A DNA stretch of 64,000 nucleotides from Candidatus Saccharimonadota bacterium. Lineage in GTDB: Bacteria > Patescibacteriota > Saccharimonadia > Saccharimonadales > Saccharimonadaceae. Numbering within the stretch: position 1 is the stretch's first letter; every line of letters starts with the position of its first letter. The notes beneath the pieces are model-generated. The model was not told where the DNA came from. It saw only the letters and a list, made by a program, of their open reading frames with translations, and ran no database searches. Both the position numbers and the translations under genes were made by a program. Positions 17,661 to 26,287 of the stretch are shown piece after piece. The DNA lies in contig JAQGHA010000013.1 of assembly GCA_028289065.1 (NCBI GenBank), positions 35,883-99,882 on the forward strand, read 5' to 3'.

Positions 17661-18032
17661 TTACGAGCGGCGGTTGAGCTTGGTCCCGATCTTCGGGACC
17701 TTCTTCTTGTACTTGGACATCACTCTTCTGCAGTGCTTCGACATGGCGAAGAGCACAACTACTGCGATCGCCGCTCCGAACAGTACTGCGAAGTGAACCA
17801 GGGGGTCGGCACTTTCGTACGCGATAGCCGGAAGACATGCGAACAAGACGTAGAAACCGGCCACGAACGCGACCACCTTTGATCCAAAGATGGCTTCCTT
17901 CGCGTCGTAATCTACCTCCGTGTACTTCTTCAGCGGCGACAATGCGTGCATCAGATACGCCACCGAGAGCAGGATTATCAGGACAACCCCCCACAGGATG
18001 GTGTTAAGCGGGTGCTGGATGATGTAGTCCAT
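17661..18032 (-). CDS. Small membrane protein of the GC-codon class
   Basis: 123 residues with about three transmembrane segments (near residues 10-30, 50-72 and 80-98) and a strongly basic C-terminal tail (KHCRRVMSKYKKK). Start at the second of two ATGs, since GGAGG is 4 nt before it and only 1 nt before the first. A minus-strand promoter TTGAAT-17-CATAAT lies about 150 nt upstream, giving an unusually long leader of about 130 nt. Function unknown. Confidence 0.72.
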   Translation of the reverse strand: MDYIIQHPLNTILWGVVLIILLSVAYLMHALSPLKKYTEVDYDAKEAIFGSKVVAFVAGFYVLFACLPAIAYESADPLVHFAVLFGAAIAVVVLFAMSKHCRRVMSKYKKKVPKIGTKLNRRS

Positions 18033-18217
18033 CATCCCTCCAATCTTTTTTGGTAAAAACGAATGATGACACGATCAACTGCGGGCTGGTGTTAAGTAGC
18101 CTTAAAAATTCCTCTCAACTCTGCTCGTAATGTTCGAGTTCCGGATAATTCAACAAAACTAGGTGATATTATGGCATATTTCTTGATTTTATTCAATACG
18201 GTACAATAGAAGCAGTT

Positions 18218-18787
18218 ATGAAACTACTTTTTGCTCAAGGAAATCCCGGTCGCCAATATGCGCGCACTCGTCACAATACTGGCTTTATTGCCCTTGATGC
18301 TTTAGCAGAGGCGCAAGGTGGCACTTGGCGGACTCAAGAGAAGTTCCGAGCGGACATTGCCGAAATTTCATTACAAGGCGAAAAAATACTTCTAGTTAAG
18401 CCGTTGTCTTTCTACAATGAAACCGGCCAAGTAGCTCGTGGCTTGGTTGATTTCTACAAACTGAACATCGCCGGGGACGTCCTTGTTATTCATGATGAGC
18501 TCGCCTTACCGTTTGGTACCATTCGAGTGCGCGAAAAGGGGAGTGATGCTGGTAACAATGGCATTAAAAGTTTGAATGCCCACCTAGGTCAAAGTTACGC
18601 TCGTATTCGCATCGGTATTTGGAATGAGCGACGCGATAGTATGAATGACGCGGATTTTGTATTAAGCGCATTTTCGGAAGAAGAAATAAAGCAGCTCCAT
18701 CAACTTATCGAAACGAAAATTACCGAACTTATTGAAGCCTTTGTAAAAGGCGACCTGGAGCCAGTCAGCCATACACTCGAGGCATAA
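18218..18787 (+). CDS. pth: Peptidyl-tRNA hydrolase
   Basis: 189 residues, normal length. Pth signatures: GNPGRQYARTRHNTGF with catalytic His19, SFYNETG, HDELALPFG with Asp93, and GSDAGNNGIKSL with Asn113/114 (family usual: GGHNG). Recycles peptidyl-tRNA released by stalled ribosomes. TACAAT (18202-18207) lies 10 nt before the ATG, predicting a near-leaderless mRNA. Confidence 0.95.
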   Translation: MKLLFAQGNPGRQYARTRHNTGFIALDALAEAQGGTWRTQEKFRADIAEISLQGEKILLVKPLSFYNETGQVARGLVDFYKLNIAGDVLVIHDELALPFGTIRVREKGSDAGNNGIKSLNAHLGQSYARIRIGIWNERRDSMNDADFVLSAFSEEEIKQLHQLIETKITELIEAFVKGDLEPVSHTLEA

Positions 18788-18907
18788 CGAGCCTATGCTT
18801 GCACCAGATCGTCTTTTATCGCATACTTACTGCTAGTTTTCGGTCGAGCTGACCACACCGCAGTCAGACTCCCGAAAAGGTAGTTTGACAGAACATTGGA
18901 GTAAGTT

Positions 18908-19342
18908 ATGGGGAATAAGCTAGAACGAGTACTGCTGATCGACGATGTCGTTGAGGCGATCAAAGCGTTCATCCCTCGCACACCGAATACGGTCCATTTT
19001 TACCTGCGAAGGCAAAAAACCGTGACTGTGAGCAGCCTGATTCTGGGCCGCCCGAAGAAGAAGGTGGTGTACGTACACGAGCACATCGAAGCTTCCGAAG
19101 TCGGCTGCACACATGACGACTACCACCTGCACATTACCGTCTACATCGACAAGCGGCCCAACAAGGAAAACCGCTGCTTCATCCTGCTGGTAGTTCCCTA
19201 CAGGCAGAGTAAGGTCATCGAGCTGAACCGTGAGTCGCTGATTAAGATGAACGCGAAGCAGCTCAAAGCGATTCGTAACCTGCTAGCAGGGAAGCCCACG
19301 GCCAGTACCTCGGAAGCAGAAGTAGCCACAGTCGCCGCCTGA
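18908..19342 (+). CDS. Hypothetical protein of the GC-codon class
   Basis: 144 residues, basic, no membrane segment, family not recognised. N-terminal two thirds look alpha/beta; the tail is Ala/Thr/Ser-rich. GGAG is 6 nt before the ATG. Promoter TTGCAC-17-CATACT lies about 80 nt upstream; a long perfect terminator follows at 19375. Confidence 0.72.
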   Translation: MGNKLERVLLIDDVVEAIKAFIPRTPNTVHFYLRRQKTVTVSSLILGRPKKKVVYVHEHIEASEVGCTHDDYHLHITVYIDKRPNKENRCFILLVVPYRQSKVIELNRESLIKMNAKQLKAIRNLLAGKPTASTSEAEVATVAA

Positions 19343-19374
19343 ACCTTGCATCGCCCCATCTCCATCTGAAAAAC

Positions 19375-19408
19375 AAAACCCCCCGCTCTAAGTAGAGCGG
19401 GGGGTTTT
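19375..19408. terminator. Strong bidirectional terminator
   Basis: Perfect 16-bp inverted repeat, AAAACCCCCCGCTCTA / TAGAGCGGGGGGTTTT, with A-run before and T-run after, so it can work on both strands. Confidence 0.9.
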
Positions 19409-19423
19409 CAAATATTATTTCTA

Positions 19424-19748
19424 GGTACCAGGTAAGGGTGGGCATCACCTGGCACCAATTTACCCTTTAACCCACCCAGGAATGTTCGAGTGAAGCGTCG
19501 CGACCGATAAAATAAATATGGAGCGCGCCTGATTGAATCTCGCAGAGGACAATCACTACTGTATAGTCACTGATGAACATTCCTTTAATTGGGAGTCCAG
19601 TTCTACTAATAAATTAACAGAAAGGGCGTTAAAGGGATTAGTAAACACGCAAGGCTGTCAAGATTAATCTAAGCTTAGAAAGTGGAGGGTATTTACTTTA
19701 GAAGCGCCTTGCATGCTACCTAACATAAGCAGTACAATAAATTGTACT
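19424..19748. ncRNA. Candidate structured RNA upstream of dprA
   Basis: No ORF; many consistent helices. Stem GGTaCCAGGT (19424-19433) / ACCTGGcACC (19447-19456) encloses GGGTGGG (19436-19442), which is complementary to CCCACCC (19471-19477): an H-type pseudoknot. Directly next to it is a 10-bp perfect repeat AGGAATGTTC (19478-19487) / GAACATTCCT (19575-19584), extended inward by AGTGA/TCACT. Further on: GCAAGGC (19649-19655) / GCCTTGC (19706-19712), palindrome TCTAAGCTTAGA (19668-19679) and AGTACAATaaATTGTACT (19731-19748). No match seen to tmRNA, RNase P, SRP or 6S hallmarks. Strand not certain; plus-strand RNA would lead into dprA, minus-strand RNA would end at the terminator at 19375. Confidence 0.5.
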
Positions 19749-19859
19749 ACCGTTAGAAATAGGGGGTATAAGGTGCTTGATATAGCTATATTGCTGTATC
19801 AATCGTTTTGAAGTATAGCACTTTGTTGACTTAGTGTCAATACTTATTTTAGGGTAAAC

Positions 19860-20720
19860 ATGAAAATCATTAATATCAATAGAGAAAGTATAGTAAGCGA
19901 AAGCTTTTTATCACCCCTGTTACAGCTAGCAAAAATACCAGAAAATTTGTACATAAAAGGGAATTTACCAGTCTTAAGGCAACCAGTTGTCGCCATAATA
20001 GGCACGCGCCGTCCAACACCCTACGGGCGAGAAGTAACACAAACATTGGCCACCGATTTAGCCCGAAGCGGGGTAGTGGTGGTCAGCGGTTTAGCTGCCG
20101 GTATCGATACTATTGCTCATACCGCCACACTTGAGGCAGGCGGCACCACAATCGCCGTTTTAGCCCAAGGGCTACATAGTGTATACCCAGCATCCAACCG
20201 GGGCTTAGCCGACCGCATAAGCAAACATGGCGCCCTTATTACCGAGTACGATACTGGTGTTGATGCTTTGAAACATCACTTCTTAGCACGCAACCGGATT
20301 GTAAGCGGGTTAGCAGACGCCGTTATTGTTACCGAAGCCGCAGATCGCAGCGGCACCTTTTCGACCGTGGCACACGCCCTGGAGCAGAATAAAGAGGTGT
20401 TTGCTGTGCCTGGACCGATTACAAGTTTGTTATCAGCGGGGCCAAATAGGCTATTACAGCAAGGTGCGCATGTAGCCTTATCTGCCGATGACATATTAAA
20501 TGTCATTGCACCGCATTTAGTAGCCGGGCAACGAAAGTTTGTGTTTGGAAATACACCCTTAGAAGTAAGGATTATTGAATTAATTCAGCAGGGTGTGCGA
20601 AGCGGGGATGAGTTACTCGCGAAGTCTGAAGCTAGCGCCAGTGAGTTCATGGAAGCGATGACGATGATGGAACTGAACGGCACCGTTCGCGCACTCGGCG
20701 GTAACCAGTGGACTATATAA
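19860..20720 (+). CDS. dprA: DNA processing protein DprA
   Basis: 286 residues: DprA Rossmann-like core with GTRRPTPYGRE, SGLAAGIDTIAHTATLEAGG, QGLHSVYPASNRGLA and the NRIVSGLADAVIVTEA segment, then a winged-helix C-terminus (~220-286). The N-terminal SAM-like domain found in many homologues is reduced. It loads RecA on incoming single-stranded DNA in natural transformation, so it points to DNA uptake ability (family knowledge). AGGG is 5 nt before the ATG. Unlike most core genes here it has a long upstream region with a candidate structured RNA and a palindrome. Confidence 0.95.
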   Translation: MKIININRESIVSESFLSPLLQLAKIPENLYIKGNLPVLRQPVVAIIGTRRPTPYGREVTQTLATDLARSGVVVVSGLAAGIDTIAHTATLEAGGTTIAVLAQGLHSVYPASNRGLADRISKHGALITEYDTGVDALKHHFLARNRIVSGLADAVIVTEAADRSGTFSTVAHALEQNKEVFAVPGPITSLLSAGPNRLLQQGAHVALSADDILNVIAPHLVAGQRKFVFGNTPLEVRIIELIQQGVRSGDELLAKSEASASEFMEAMTMMELNGTVRALGGNQWTI

Positions 20721-20775
20721 GGTAATATTGTATAATTCGCAGAGGACTTTCGTACATCAATAGATTGGGACCTTC

Positions 20776-21171
20776 ATGAATGATGAAAGAAGTACACTTG
20801 ACAAGCTCGACTTTGGTGTCGGGCTGGCGGCAGGACTAGTACTACGAGGTGAAACAACGATTAACGAGCGGAACCTCGCGGTACTGCATGAATCCTTCCT
20901 CGAAGCCTTCAAAGTTGTCGAGACTCAGCTCGACCACGACAACCTCCGGTTTGCCATCATCCTCCACAGGGTGCACCGCACCAGCACTGATGTGTTCAAC
21001 ATCATGAGCTACTGGTTGGGGTTATGGGCAACCAGAGATGCGCCCGGCACTATCTACAGGTTCAGAATGGACGAAGAGAGTGCCGAGAAGCTACTAGCCA
21101 AACTGCCCGGCGGCCGACAGATGTTCCTGGACGCAGCCGACGCCTTCTTGTTGCGCTACCGCAACACCTAA
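20776..21171 (+). CDS. Hypothetical protein of the GC-codon class
   Basis: 131 residues, mainly helical, soluble, no recognised family. Promoter TGGACT-16-TATAAT just upstream; weak ribosome site GGGA 5 nt before the ATG. C/G-ending codons; own strong terminator at 21188-21222. Confidence 0.7.
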   Translation: MNDERSTLDKLDFGVGLAAGLVLRGETTINERNLAVLHESFLEAFKVVETQLDHDNLRFAIILHRVHRTSTDVFNIMSYWLGLWATRDAPGTIYRFRMDEESAEKLLAKLPGGRQMFLDAADAFLLRYRNT

Positions 21172-21187
21172 CCGAAAGTCCACCCAA

Positions 21188-21222
21188 GGCCGCCACATTC
21201 TGTGTGGCGGCCCTTAACTTTT
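21188..21222 (+). terminator. Strong GC-rich terminator
   Basis: Perfect 10-bp stem GGCCGCCACA / TGTGGCGGCC, loop TTCTG, followed by CTTAACTTTT. Confidence 0.85.
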
Positions 21223-21380
21223 ACAACGCTTTATATATGTAGCTGCCGAGAAGGGGTAATGCTTAATTTAATAGATACTTTACAAATGATAGTAATTTGT
21301 ATAAACTCAGGCCTTGTGTTTAGCTAATACACGATTCGTCACATAAAAATATAAGAATAGAAACGTACAATAGAATATAT

Positions 21381-23774
21381 ATGAGCAAGAATTTAGTTAT
21401 CGTAGAGTCCCCAGCAAAAGCTAAAACCATCGAGAAGTATCTCGGTAGCGACTTTACTGTACTCTCAAGTGTAGGTCATATTCGTTCTATCGCTAAAAAA
21501 ACCAAAGACGGCACACCTCCAATCGATGTTAGCAACAACTTCAACACTACTTACGAAGTCGATGTTGAAAAGAAAAAAACAATTACCGAGCTGAAAAAAG
21601 CAACAAAAATTGCCGAGCAAGTCTGGCTGGCAACCGATGAAGACCGCGAAGGCGAAGCAATTGCTTGGCACCTCTGTGAAGTGTTAGGCCTCGACCCTAC
21701 AAAAACCAAGCGAATTGTTTTTCATGAAATTACCAAAACGGCAATTGAAGAGGCGGTCAAAAACCCTCGTACCGTTGATATGGAATTAGTCCAAGCTCAA
21801 CAAGCCCGTCAAATTTTAGACCGTTTGGTTGGTTTTGAGCTTAGCCCTGTTATCTGGCAAAAAGTTCCCGGCGGTAAATCTGCTGGCCGCGTACAATCAC
21901 CAGCCGTGCGTTTACTCGTCGAGCGTGAACGCGAAATTCAAGGCTTCGAAGGTTCATTCCAATTTAAAGTTACTGCTGAATTTACCCAAAGTGGTGAAAC
22001 CGTTAAGGCTGAATTGCCACAACGCTTTGATACCGAAGAAGAAGCTCAAAGCTTCCTTGATTCTTTGAAAGACGCTACCTTTAGCGTTTCGGATGTTACT
22101 ACTAGCCCTGGTACCCGTAACCCTGGCGCACCATTTACTACCAGTACCCTTCAACAAGAAGCCAACAGCAAGCTTAGCTTTGGTGCTCGGGCAACCATGA
22201 GCAGCGCTCAAAAGCTGTACCAAGAGGGTAAAATTACCTACATGCGTACCGACTCTAACACCTTAAGCGGCCAGGCAATTGCTGCTGCCGCTGATTATAT
22301 TAAGAGTGCTTTCGGTGAAGAATATTCACAAGTTCGTCAGTTTAAAACGAAATCATCCAGCGCTCAAGAAGCTCACGAAGCCATTCGCCCAACTGATATG
22401 TCTGCCGAGCGGGGGAGTTCTAATGAATACGACCAAAAGCTCTACGACCTTATCCGTCGCCGTACCTTAGCCAGCCAAATGGCTCCGGCTAAACTTGAAA
22501 AGACGGTTGTGACAATTACTATTAGTACCTCTAATAAAACCTTTGAAGCCAAGGGTGAGGTTATTATATTCCCTGGTTTCTTAAAAGTGTATGGCGCTGG
22601 TAAAAAAGACCCTGATATTCTTCCGGCTATGTCAACTGGCGATTCCTTACAGCTGGAACATGCTGACGCCCGCCAAACTTTTGCCCGTCCACCAGCTCGC
22701 TTTACCGAAGGTTCTTTAGTGAAAAAGCTTGAAGAGCTTGGCATCGGCCGGCCATCAACCTATGCCACTATTATCAATACTATTCAAGTCCGCGATTACG
22801 CCGAAAAGGGTGAAGGCGAAGGCGACGAACGTGATGTTATTACTTTAGGTGTTACACCAGGTAACGATGTTGTTCGCGAAGTCGTGAAAGAAAAAACCGG
22901 TGCCGACCGTGGCAAATTAGTACCAACCGCTATCGGTATGATGATTAGCGACTTCTTAACTGAACACTTTGAACAAATTGTTAACTTTGGCTTTACCGCT
23001 GAAGTAGAACAAGACTTCGACCAAATCGCCACCGGCGCTTTAGCTCGTAACGTTATGCTTGATAAATTCTACCAACCCTTCCATAAACTCATTGAAGGCG
23101 CTGGCGACATTGACCGCTCGAAAGTTGCGCAATCGACACCTATTGGCACCGACCCTAAGTCCGGAAAAATGATTTACGCCCGCTTCGGTCGTTTTGGCCC
23201 AATGCTGCAACTTGGTGACACTGAAAGTGAAGAAAAACCGACCTTCGCGCCAATGCCAAAAGGTTCACGTATCGAAACAGTTACCCTCGACGAAGCCTTA
23301 AGGGCGTTCCAATTACCACGCCTTGTAGGCGAAACTAAGGACGGCCTACCAATTAAAGCCAATATTGGTCGTTTCGGTCCTTATATTCAAGTTGATAAAC
23401 TTTTCGTCAGCATTAAACCACTCGACCCGCACGACATTACCCTCGAACAAGCCCTTGAAGTGTACGCGGAAAAGTTAAAAACTGAAGCTGAAAAGAATAT
23501 CTCTGACTTCGGTGATGGTATTAAAGTATTAAATGGTCGCTACGGTCCATATATTACTGATGGTAAAAAGAATGCTAAAATTCCTAAAACCCAAAAACCT
23601 GAAGAAATTACCCACGAACAAGCCAAGCAAATGCTCTCCGATGCACCCGCTGCGAAAACCAAAGGTCGGTTTGCGAAACGTACCACTACAAAGAAACCTG
23701 CAGCTAAAAAGACGGCGGTTAAAAAAGCCACAAAGCCTAAAACTGTTAAAGCGACACGGACTGTTAAAAAATAG
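21381..23774 (+). CDS. topA: DNA topoisomerase I
   Basis: 797 residues, type IA topoisomerase. TOPRIM domain at the N-terminus (NLVIVESPAKAKTI; DEDREGEAIAWH), catalytic Tyr287 in TYMRTDS, and C-terminal topoisomerase repeats (GRFGPYIQV, GRYGPYITD) without obvious zinc-finger cysteines. Ends with a ~45-residue Lys/Ala/Thr-rich basic tail that probably adds DNA affinity. Relaxes negative supercoils. TACAAT (21366-21371) is 9 nt before the ATG, predicting a near-leaderless mRNA. Confidence 0.97.
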   Translation: MSKNLVIVESPAKAKTIEKYLGSDFTVLSSVGHIRSIAKKTKDGTPPIDVSNNFNTTYEVDVEKKKTITELKKATKIAEQVWLATDEDREGEAIAWHLCEVLGLDPTKTKRIVFHEITKTAIEEAVKNPRTVDMELVQAQQARQILDRLVGFELSPVIWQKVPGGKSAGRVQSPAVRLLVEREREIQGFEGSFQFKVTAEFTQSGETVKAELPQRFDTEEEAQSFLDSLKDATFSVSDVTTSPGTRNPGAPFTTSTLQQEANSKLSFGARATMSSAQKLYQEGKITYMRTDSNTLSGQAIAAAADYIKSAFGEEYSQVRQFKTKSSSAQEAHEAIRPTDMSAERGSSNEYDQKLYDLIRRRTLASQMAPAKLEKTVVTITISTSNKTFEAKGEVIIFPGFLKVYGAGKKDPDILPAMSTGDSLQLEHADARQTFARPPARFTEGSLVKKLEELGIGRPSTYATIINTIQVRDYAEKGEGEGDERDVITLGVTPGNDVVREVVKEKTGADRGKLVPTAIGMMISDFLTEHFEQIVNFGFTAEVEQDFDQIATGALARNVMLDKFYQPFHKLIEGAGDIDRSKVAQSTPIGTDPKSGKMIYARFGRFGPMLQLGDTESEEKPTFAPMPKGSRIETVTLDEALRAFQLPRLVGETKDGLPIKANIGRFGPYIQVDKLFVSIKPLDPHDITLEQALEVYAEKLKTEAEKNISDFGDGIKVLNGRYGPYITDGKKNAKIPKTQKPEEITHEQAKQMLSDAPAAKTKGRFAKRTTTKKPAAKKTAVKKATKPKTVKATRTVKK

Positions 23775-23781
23775 TCATATA

Positions 23782-23810
23782 TTGACTTTTAAAGGTGTTT
23801 ATGCTATTAT
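23782..23810 (+). promoter_or_regulatory. Promoter TTGACT-17-TATTAT
   Basis: -35 at 23782-23787, -10 at 23805-23810 with extended TGC. Starts just after topA and gives a leader of about 110 nt before the lipoprotein gene. Confidence 0.75.
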
Positions 23811-23926
23811 ATCAGCGTTAAGTCTTGCCAAGCGTTTACGCTACAAAGCTTTGGCCCTTAAACCTTAACTGTTATCCAAGCAGTTTTTCCGTTGCCACCT
23901 GGCAACCCAAACGAGAGAAGTGAACC

Positions 23927-24682
23927 GTGAACAGCATGCGTAAGGTAGTACCCGCGTTTATCGTGGCAGTCGCCCTGGCAGTCGGCCTGACAGGCTGCAC
24001 CAGCGGATGGTTCAGCGAAACCGTCGAACCTGAGTCCAACTACCCAACGGTCGAACCTTCGATGGAGGCGGTGTACGTCAACCCGAACACCGGCCTCATC
24101 ACGAAGTACATCGGCTACGAAGGCGAAGTCCTGTTCAACCAGGGCTACTCCAAGGTGGATCTCAAGAGCCGAATTTTCGGCAACGAGATCTCTCCCGCTT
24201 CTTCAATGGCGATCTACGAGACCGTCGAAGTTGAAGGAAAGTCGTACCCGGTCGTTTCAACTCTGCAATGGGACAACCTTCCGACGGCCACCGAGCTGGT
24301 CACGTACTACAACGAGCACATCGCGAAGAGTACGCCGAACCTGCCCGACATCCTTAAGGGGTATTCGGTCAGTGGGATGGTTACCCGTTACATACACGGC
24401 GAGGTCACATCAGCAATCAGCAGTGGTACGCTGCCCAAGATTCAGTACAGCCTGACTGAACAGTCGTCGGTGAAATCCGACGCGCGCGTCGCGCAGCTCC
24501 AAGCCGATAGTGTTCCCGCCTGGGCGGCCTACAAGGAGCTCAACGGTTCTGTCGATCCAGGAAGGCAGTATCACTATTCGTACTACTGCGGCATGTACTC
24601 TGTTCAATCCAACGCCGATGAGATGCTCGCTGCCTTGAATGCCCGTTTCGCGGGCAGCGGAACTCACTTCACTGGACTGTAG
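23927..24682 (+). CDS. Predicted lipoprotein of the GC-codon class
   Basis: 251 residues. Signal sequence with basic start (MRK), hydrophobic core and lipobox LTGC with lipidated Cys24. The mature part is acidic and beta-rich, family not recognised, probably anchored on the outer face of the membrane. GTG start at 23927 is preceded by GAGAGAAG; an ATG three codons later is an alternative start. Codons are strongly C/G-ending, unlike topA before it. As a surface-exposed ORFan it is a good candidate for contact with the environment or a host cell (inference). Confidence 0.8.
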   Translation: MNSMRKVVPAFIVAVALAVGLTGCTSGWFSETVEPESNYPTVEPSMEAVYVNPNTGLITKYIGYEGEVLFNQGYSKVDLKSRIFGNEISPASSMAIYETVEVEGKSYPVVSTLQWDNLPTATELVTYYNEHIAKSTPNLPDILKGYSVSGMVTRYIHGEVTSAISSGTLPKIQYSLTEQSSVKSDARVAQLQADSVPAWAAYKELNGSVDPGRQYHYSYYCGMYSVQSNADEMLAALNARFAGSGTHFTGL

Positions 24683-24834
24683 ACTTCACAGATGATGCTT
24701 GTCGAGACCGCGCAACCCTGCGAGGTTCTCGATGATGTTCAGCAGCCTGTGAAGGACCCCAGCATGGATGTGTCCCCGTTCTAGAACAGGGAACCACAGG
24801 AGGGCATGGATAATTAAATAACGAGCTTTAAGGG
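24683..24834. other. 3' untranslated region of the lipoprotein gene
   Basis: Non-coding, GC-rich and imperfectly self-complementary (GCTTGTCGAGACC... / ...GGTTCTCGATGATG). No ORF with a ribosome site seen. Confidence 0.35.
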
Positions 24835-24865
24835 AAAGGGACGGTAGCAATACCGCCCCTTTTTC
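24835..24865 (+). terminator. Rho-independent terminator
   Basis: AAAGGGaCGGTA / TACCGcCCCTTT, loop GCAA, T-run of five. Ends the lipoprotein transcript. Confidence 0.85.
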
Positions 24866-24916
24866 ATGACTCGACATAATAAAGAAGTGTTTTATAGAGC
24901 CATATAACACCACATC

Positions 24917-24925
24917 TGTGGATAA
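24917..24925 (-). promoter_or_regulatory. DnaA box (perfect)
   Basis: TGTGGATAA on the plus strand, i.e. TTATCCACA on the minus strand. Intergenic, 72 nt before the promoter of the sigma4-HARE gene. One of four perfect boxes in the window. Confidence 0.6.
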
Positions 24926-24996
24926 CTAAAAGCCTCACAACACACTGTACAAACCCTGTCTACTATATGCTATAATTGATTTAATATATAAAGTCT

Positions 24997-25025
24997 TTGA
25001 CATTATCGATATAATCTTATATAAT
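24997..25025 (+). promoter_or_regulatory. Perfect-consensus promoter TTGACA-17-TATAAT
   Basis: -35 TTGACA at 24997-25002, 17-bp spacer, -10 TATAAT at 25020-25025, both exact. Leader of about 58 nt to the gene at 25090; a second TATAAT at 24970-24975 could be a further start. Confidence 0.9.
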
Positions 25026-25089
25026 GATGTTAACAATATATAGAATCTAAATACCTGTAGTTTGGTGAAAAGAAAGAAAAGAATACACA

Positions 25090-26142
25090 ATGGCCGATAC
25101 TGCAACCGAAACGAAACAAATTGACCTGAAAACTGGGGTGAGTGATATCATCGCCCTCATCGATCAAGAACGAGAACGTGAAATTATTACACGTCGTTTT
25201 GGACTCTACGACCGTCGCGAGACGCTTGAACAAATTGGTGAACTGCTTGGGATTACCCGAGAACGTGTTCGTCAGCTTGAAAAAGCAATCTTAATACGTC
25301 TAAAAATAGCTGCCGAAAATGGCAAAACAGATGCTGTTTCACAACTGGAAAAGGTGTTCATTCGCACTTTAAGCGAAATTGGCCGTGCTGCCCGCACCCA
25401 AGACCTTGCCGATAAAATTTATGGCAAAGCCACTAACCAACAAGAGCGTGCTCACGTTGCTTTCATTGCAACTTTAGCCCCAGGCTTAACCACTCTTGAT
25501 GAAAATGACAATTACTTCCAAGCGGTAACTATCGCTGATTACGGTGATGAGAAAAAGCTCAAAGGCCGAGTGGATGAAATCGTGGCAACCGTAAAAGAAG
25601 CTGGCGTTCCACAAAGCGTTGACCAACTTTTCGACAAGCTCAATTACGAAAACCCACTTCAAGTTAGCGCCCTTGCGAGCATCAGCAAGCAATTAGCTCA
25701 CCTTAAAGATTCTTGGGGTCTTACCAAATGGCCAACCGTTAACCCTAAAAATATTCGTGATAAAATTTACGTTATTCTTGCGGATAACAAAAAGCCTATG
25801 CACTTTTCTGAAATTGCCAAGTCAATTAAGGGAAGTACTTTCAAGCGTAAAGACGTTACTACTCAAGCCATTCACAACGAGCTCATCAAAGACAAGCGCT
25901 TTGTGCTTATTGGCCGTGGAATTTATGCCCTCGATAACTGGGGTTACAGCAAAGGTACCGTTAGCGACATCATTTCAAGTGTTTTGAAAGATGCCAAAGA
26001 ACCATTGCACCGCGATGAAATCGTCAAACGTGTTCTTAAAAGCCGTCAAGTAAAAGAAACAACTATTCTTTTAAACTTGCAAAGCAAAGCTCAATTCAAA
26101 CGTGTAGCTAAAGCTACCTACATTTTAGCTGACGAAGCGTAA
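25090..26142 (+). CDS. Sigma region 4 + HARE-HTH transcription factor
   Basis: 350 residues. Residues ~28-75 are a sigma70 region-4 helix-turn-helix (ITRRFGL...LEQIGELLGITRERVRQLEKAIL), the part that reads the -35 box. There is no region 2, so it cannot melt a promoter alone. The C-terminal half carries two winged-helix segments: a HARE-HTH-like unit (~220-290; KPMHFSEIAKSI...YALDNWG) and a related repeat (~295-350; EPLHRDEIVKRV), as in RNA polymerase delta subunit. It is probably an RNA-polymerase-associated regulator. Expressed from the best promoter in the window, so probably abundant. The leader has a purine-rich AAAGAAAGAAAAG before the ATG. Confidence 0.85.
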   Translation: MADTATETKQIDLKTGVSDIIALIDQEREREIITRRFGLYDRRETLEQIGELLGITRERVRQLEKAILIRLKIAAENGKTDAVSQLEKVFIRTLSEIGRAARTQDLADKIYGKATNQQERAHVAFIATLAPGLTTLDENDNYFQAVTIADYGDEKKLKGRVDEIVATVKEAGVPQSVDQLFDKLNYENPLQVSALASISKQLAHLKDSWGLTKWPTVNPKNIRDKIYVILADNKKPMHFSEIAKSIKGSTFKRKDVTTQAIHNELIKDKRFVLIGRGIYALDNWGYSKGTVSDIISSVLKDAKEPLHRDEIVKRVLKSRQVKETTILLNLQSKAQFKRVAKATYILADEA

Positions 26143-26159
26143 AACTTCCAAGACTAATA

Positions 26160-26187
26160 AAGGACCTCTTTACCCTGAGGTCCTTTT
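26160..26187 (+). terminator. Rho-independent terminator
   Basis: AAGGACCTC / GAGGTCCTT stem, loop TTTACCCT, T-run. Confidence 0.9.
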
Positions 26188-26287
26188 ATATTGAAATTTT
26201 ATAATATTATGCTATAGTATATCTACTAGAAAAGCGTACCTTTCACCCCAAAACGTTCCCTGAAAATCACTTTGGAATTGGAGCCTC

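Noticed and set aside
17641..17994. 117-codon frame overlapping the membrane-protein gene in another frame
   Set aside because: Shadow frame: the overlapping frame has clear transmembrane segments and GGAGG before its start.
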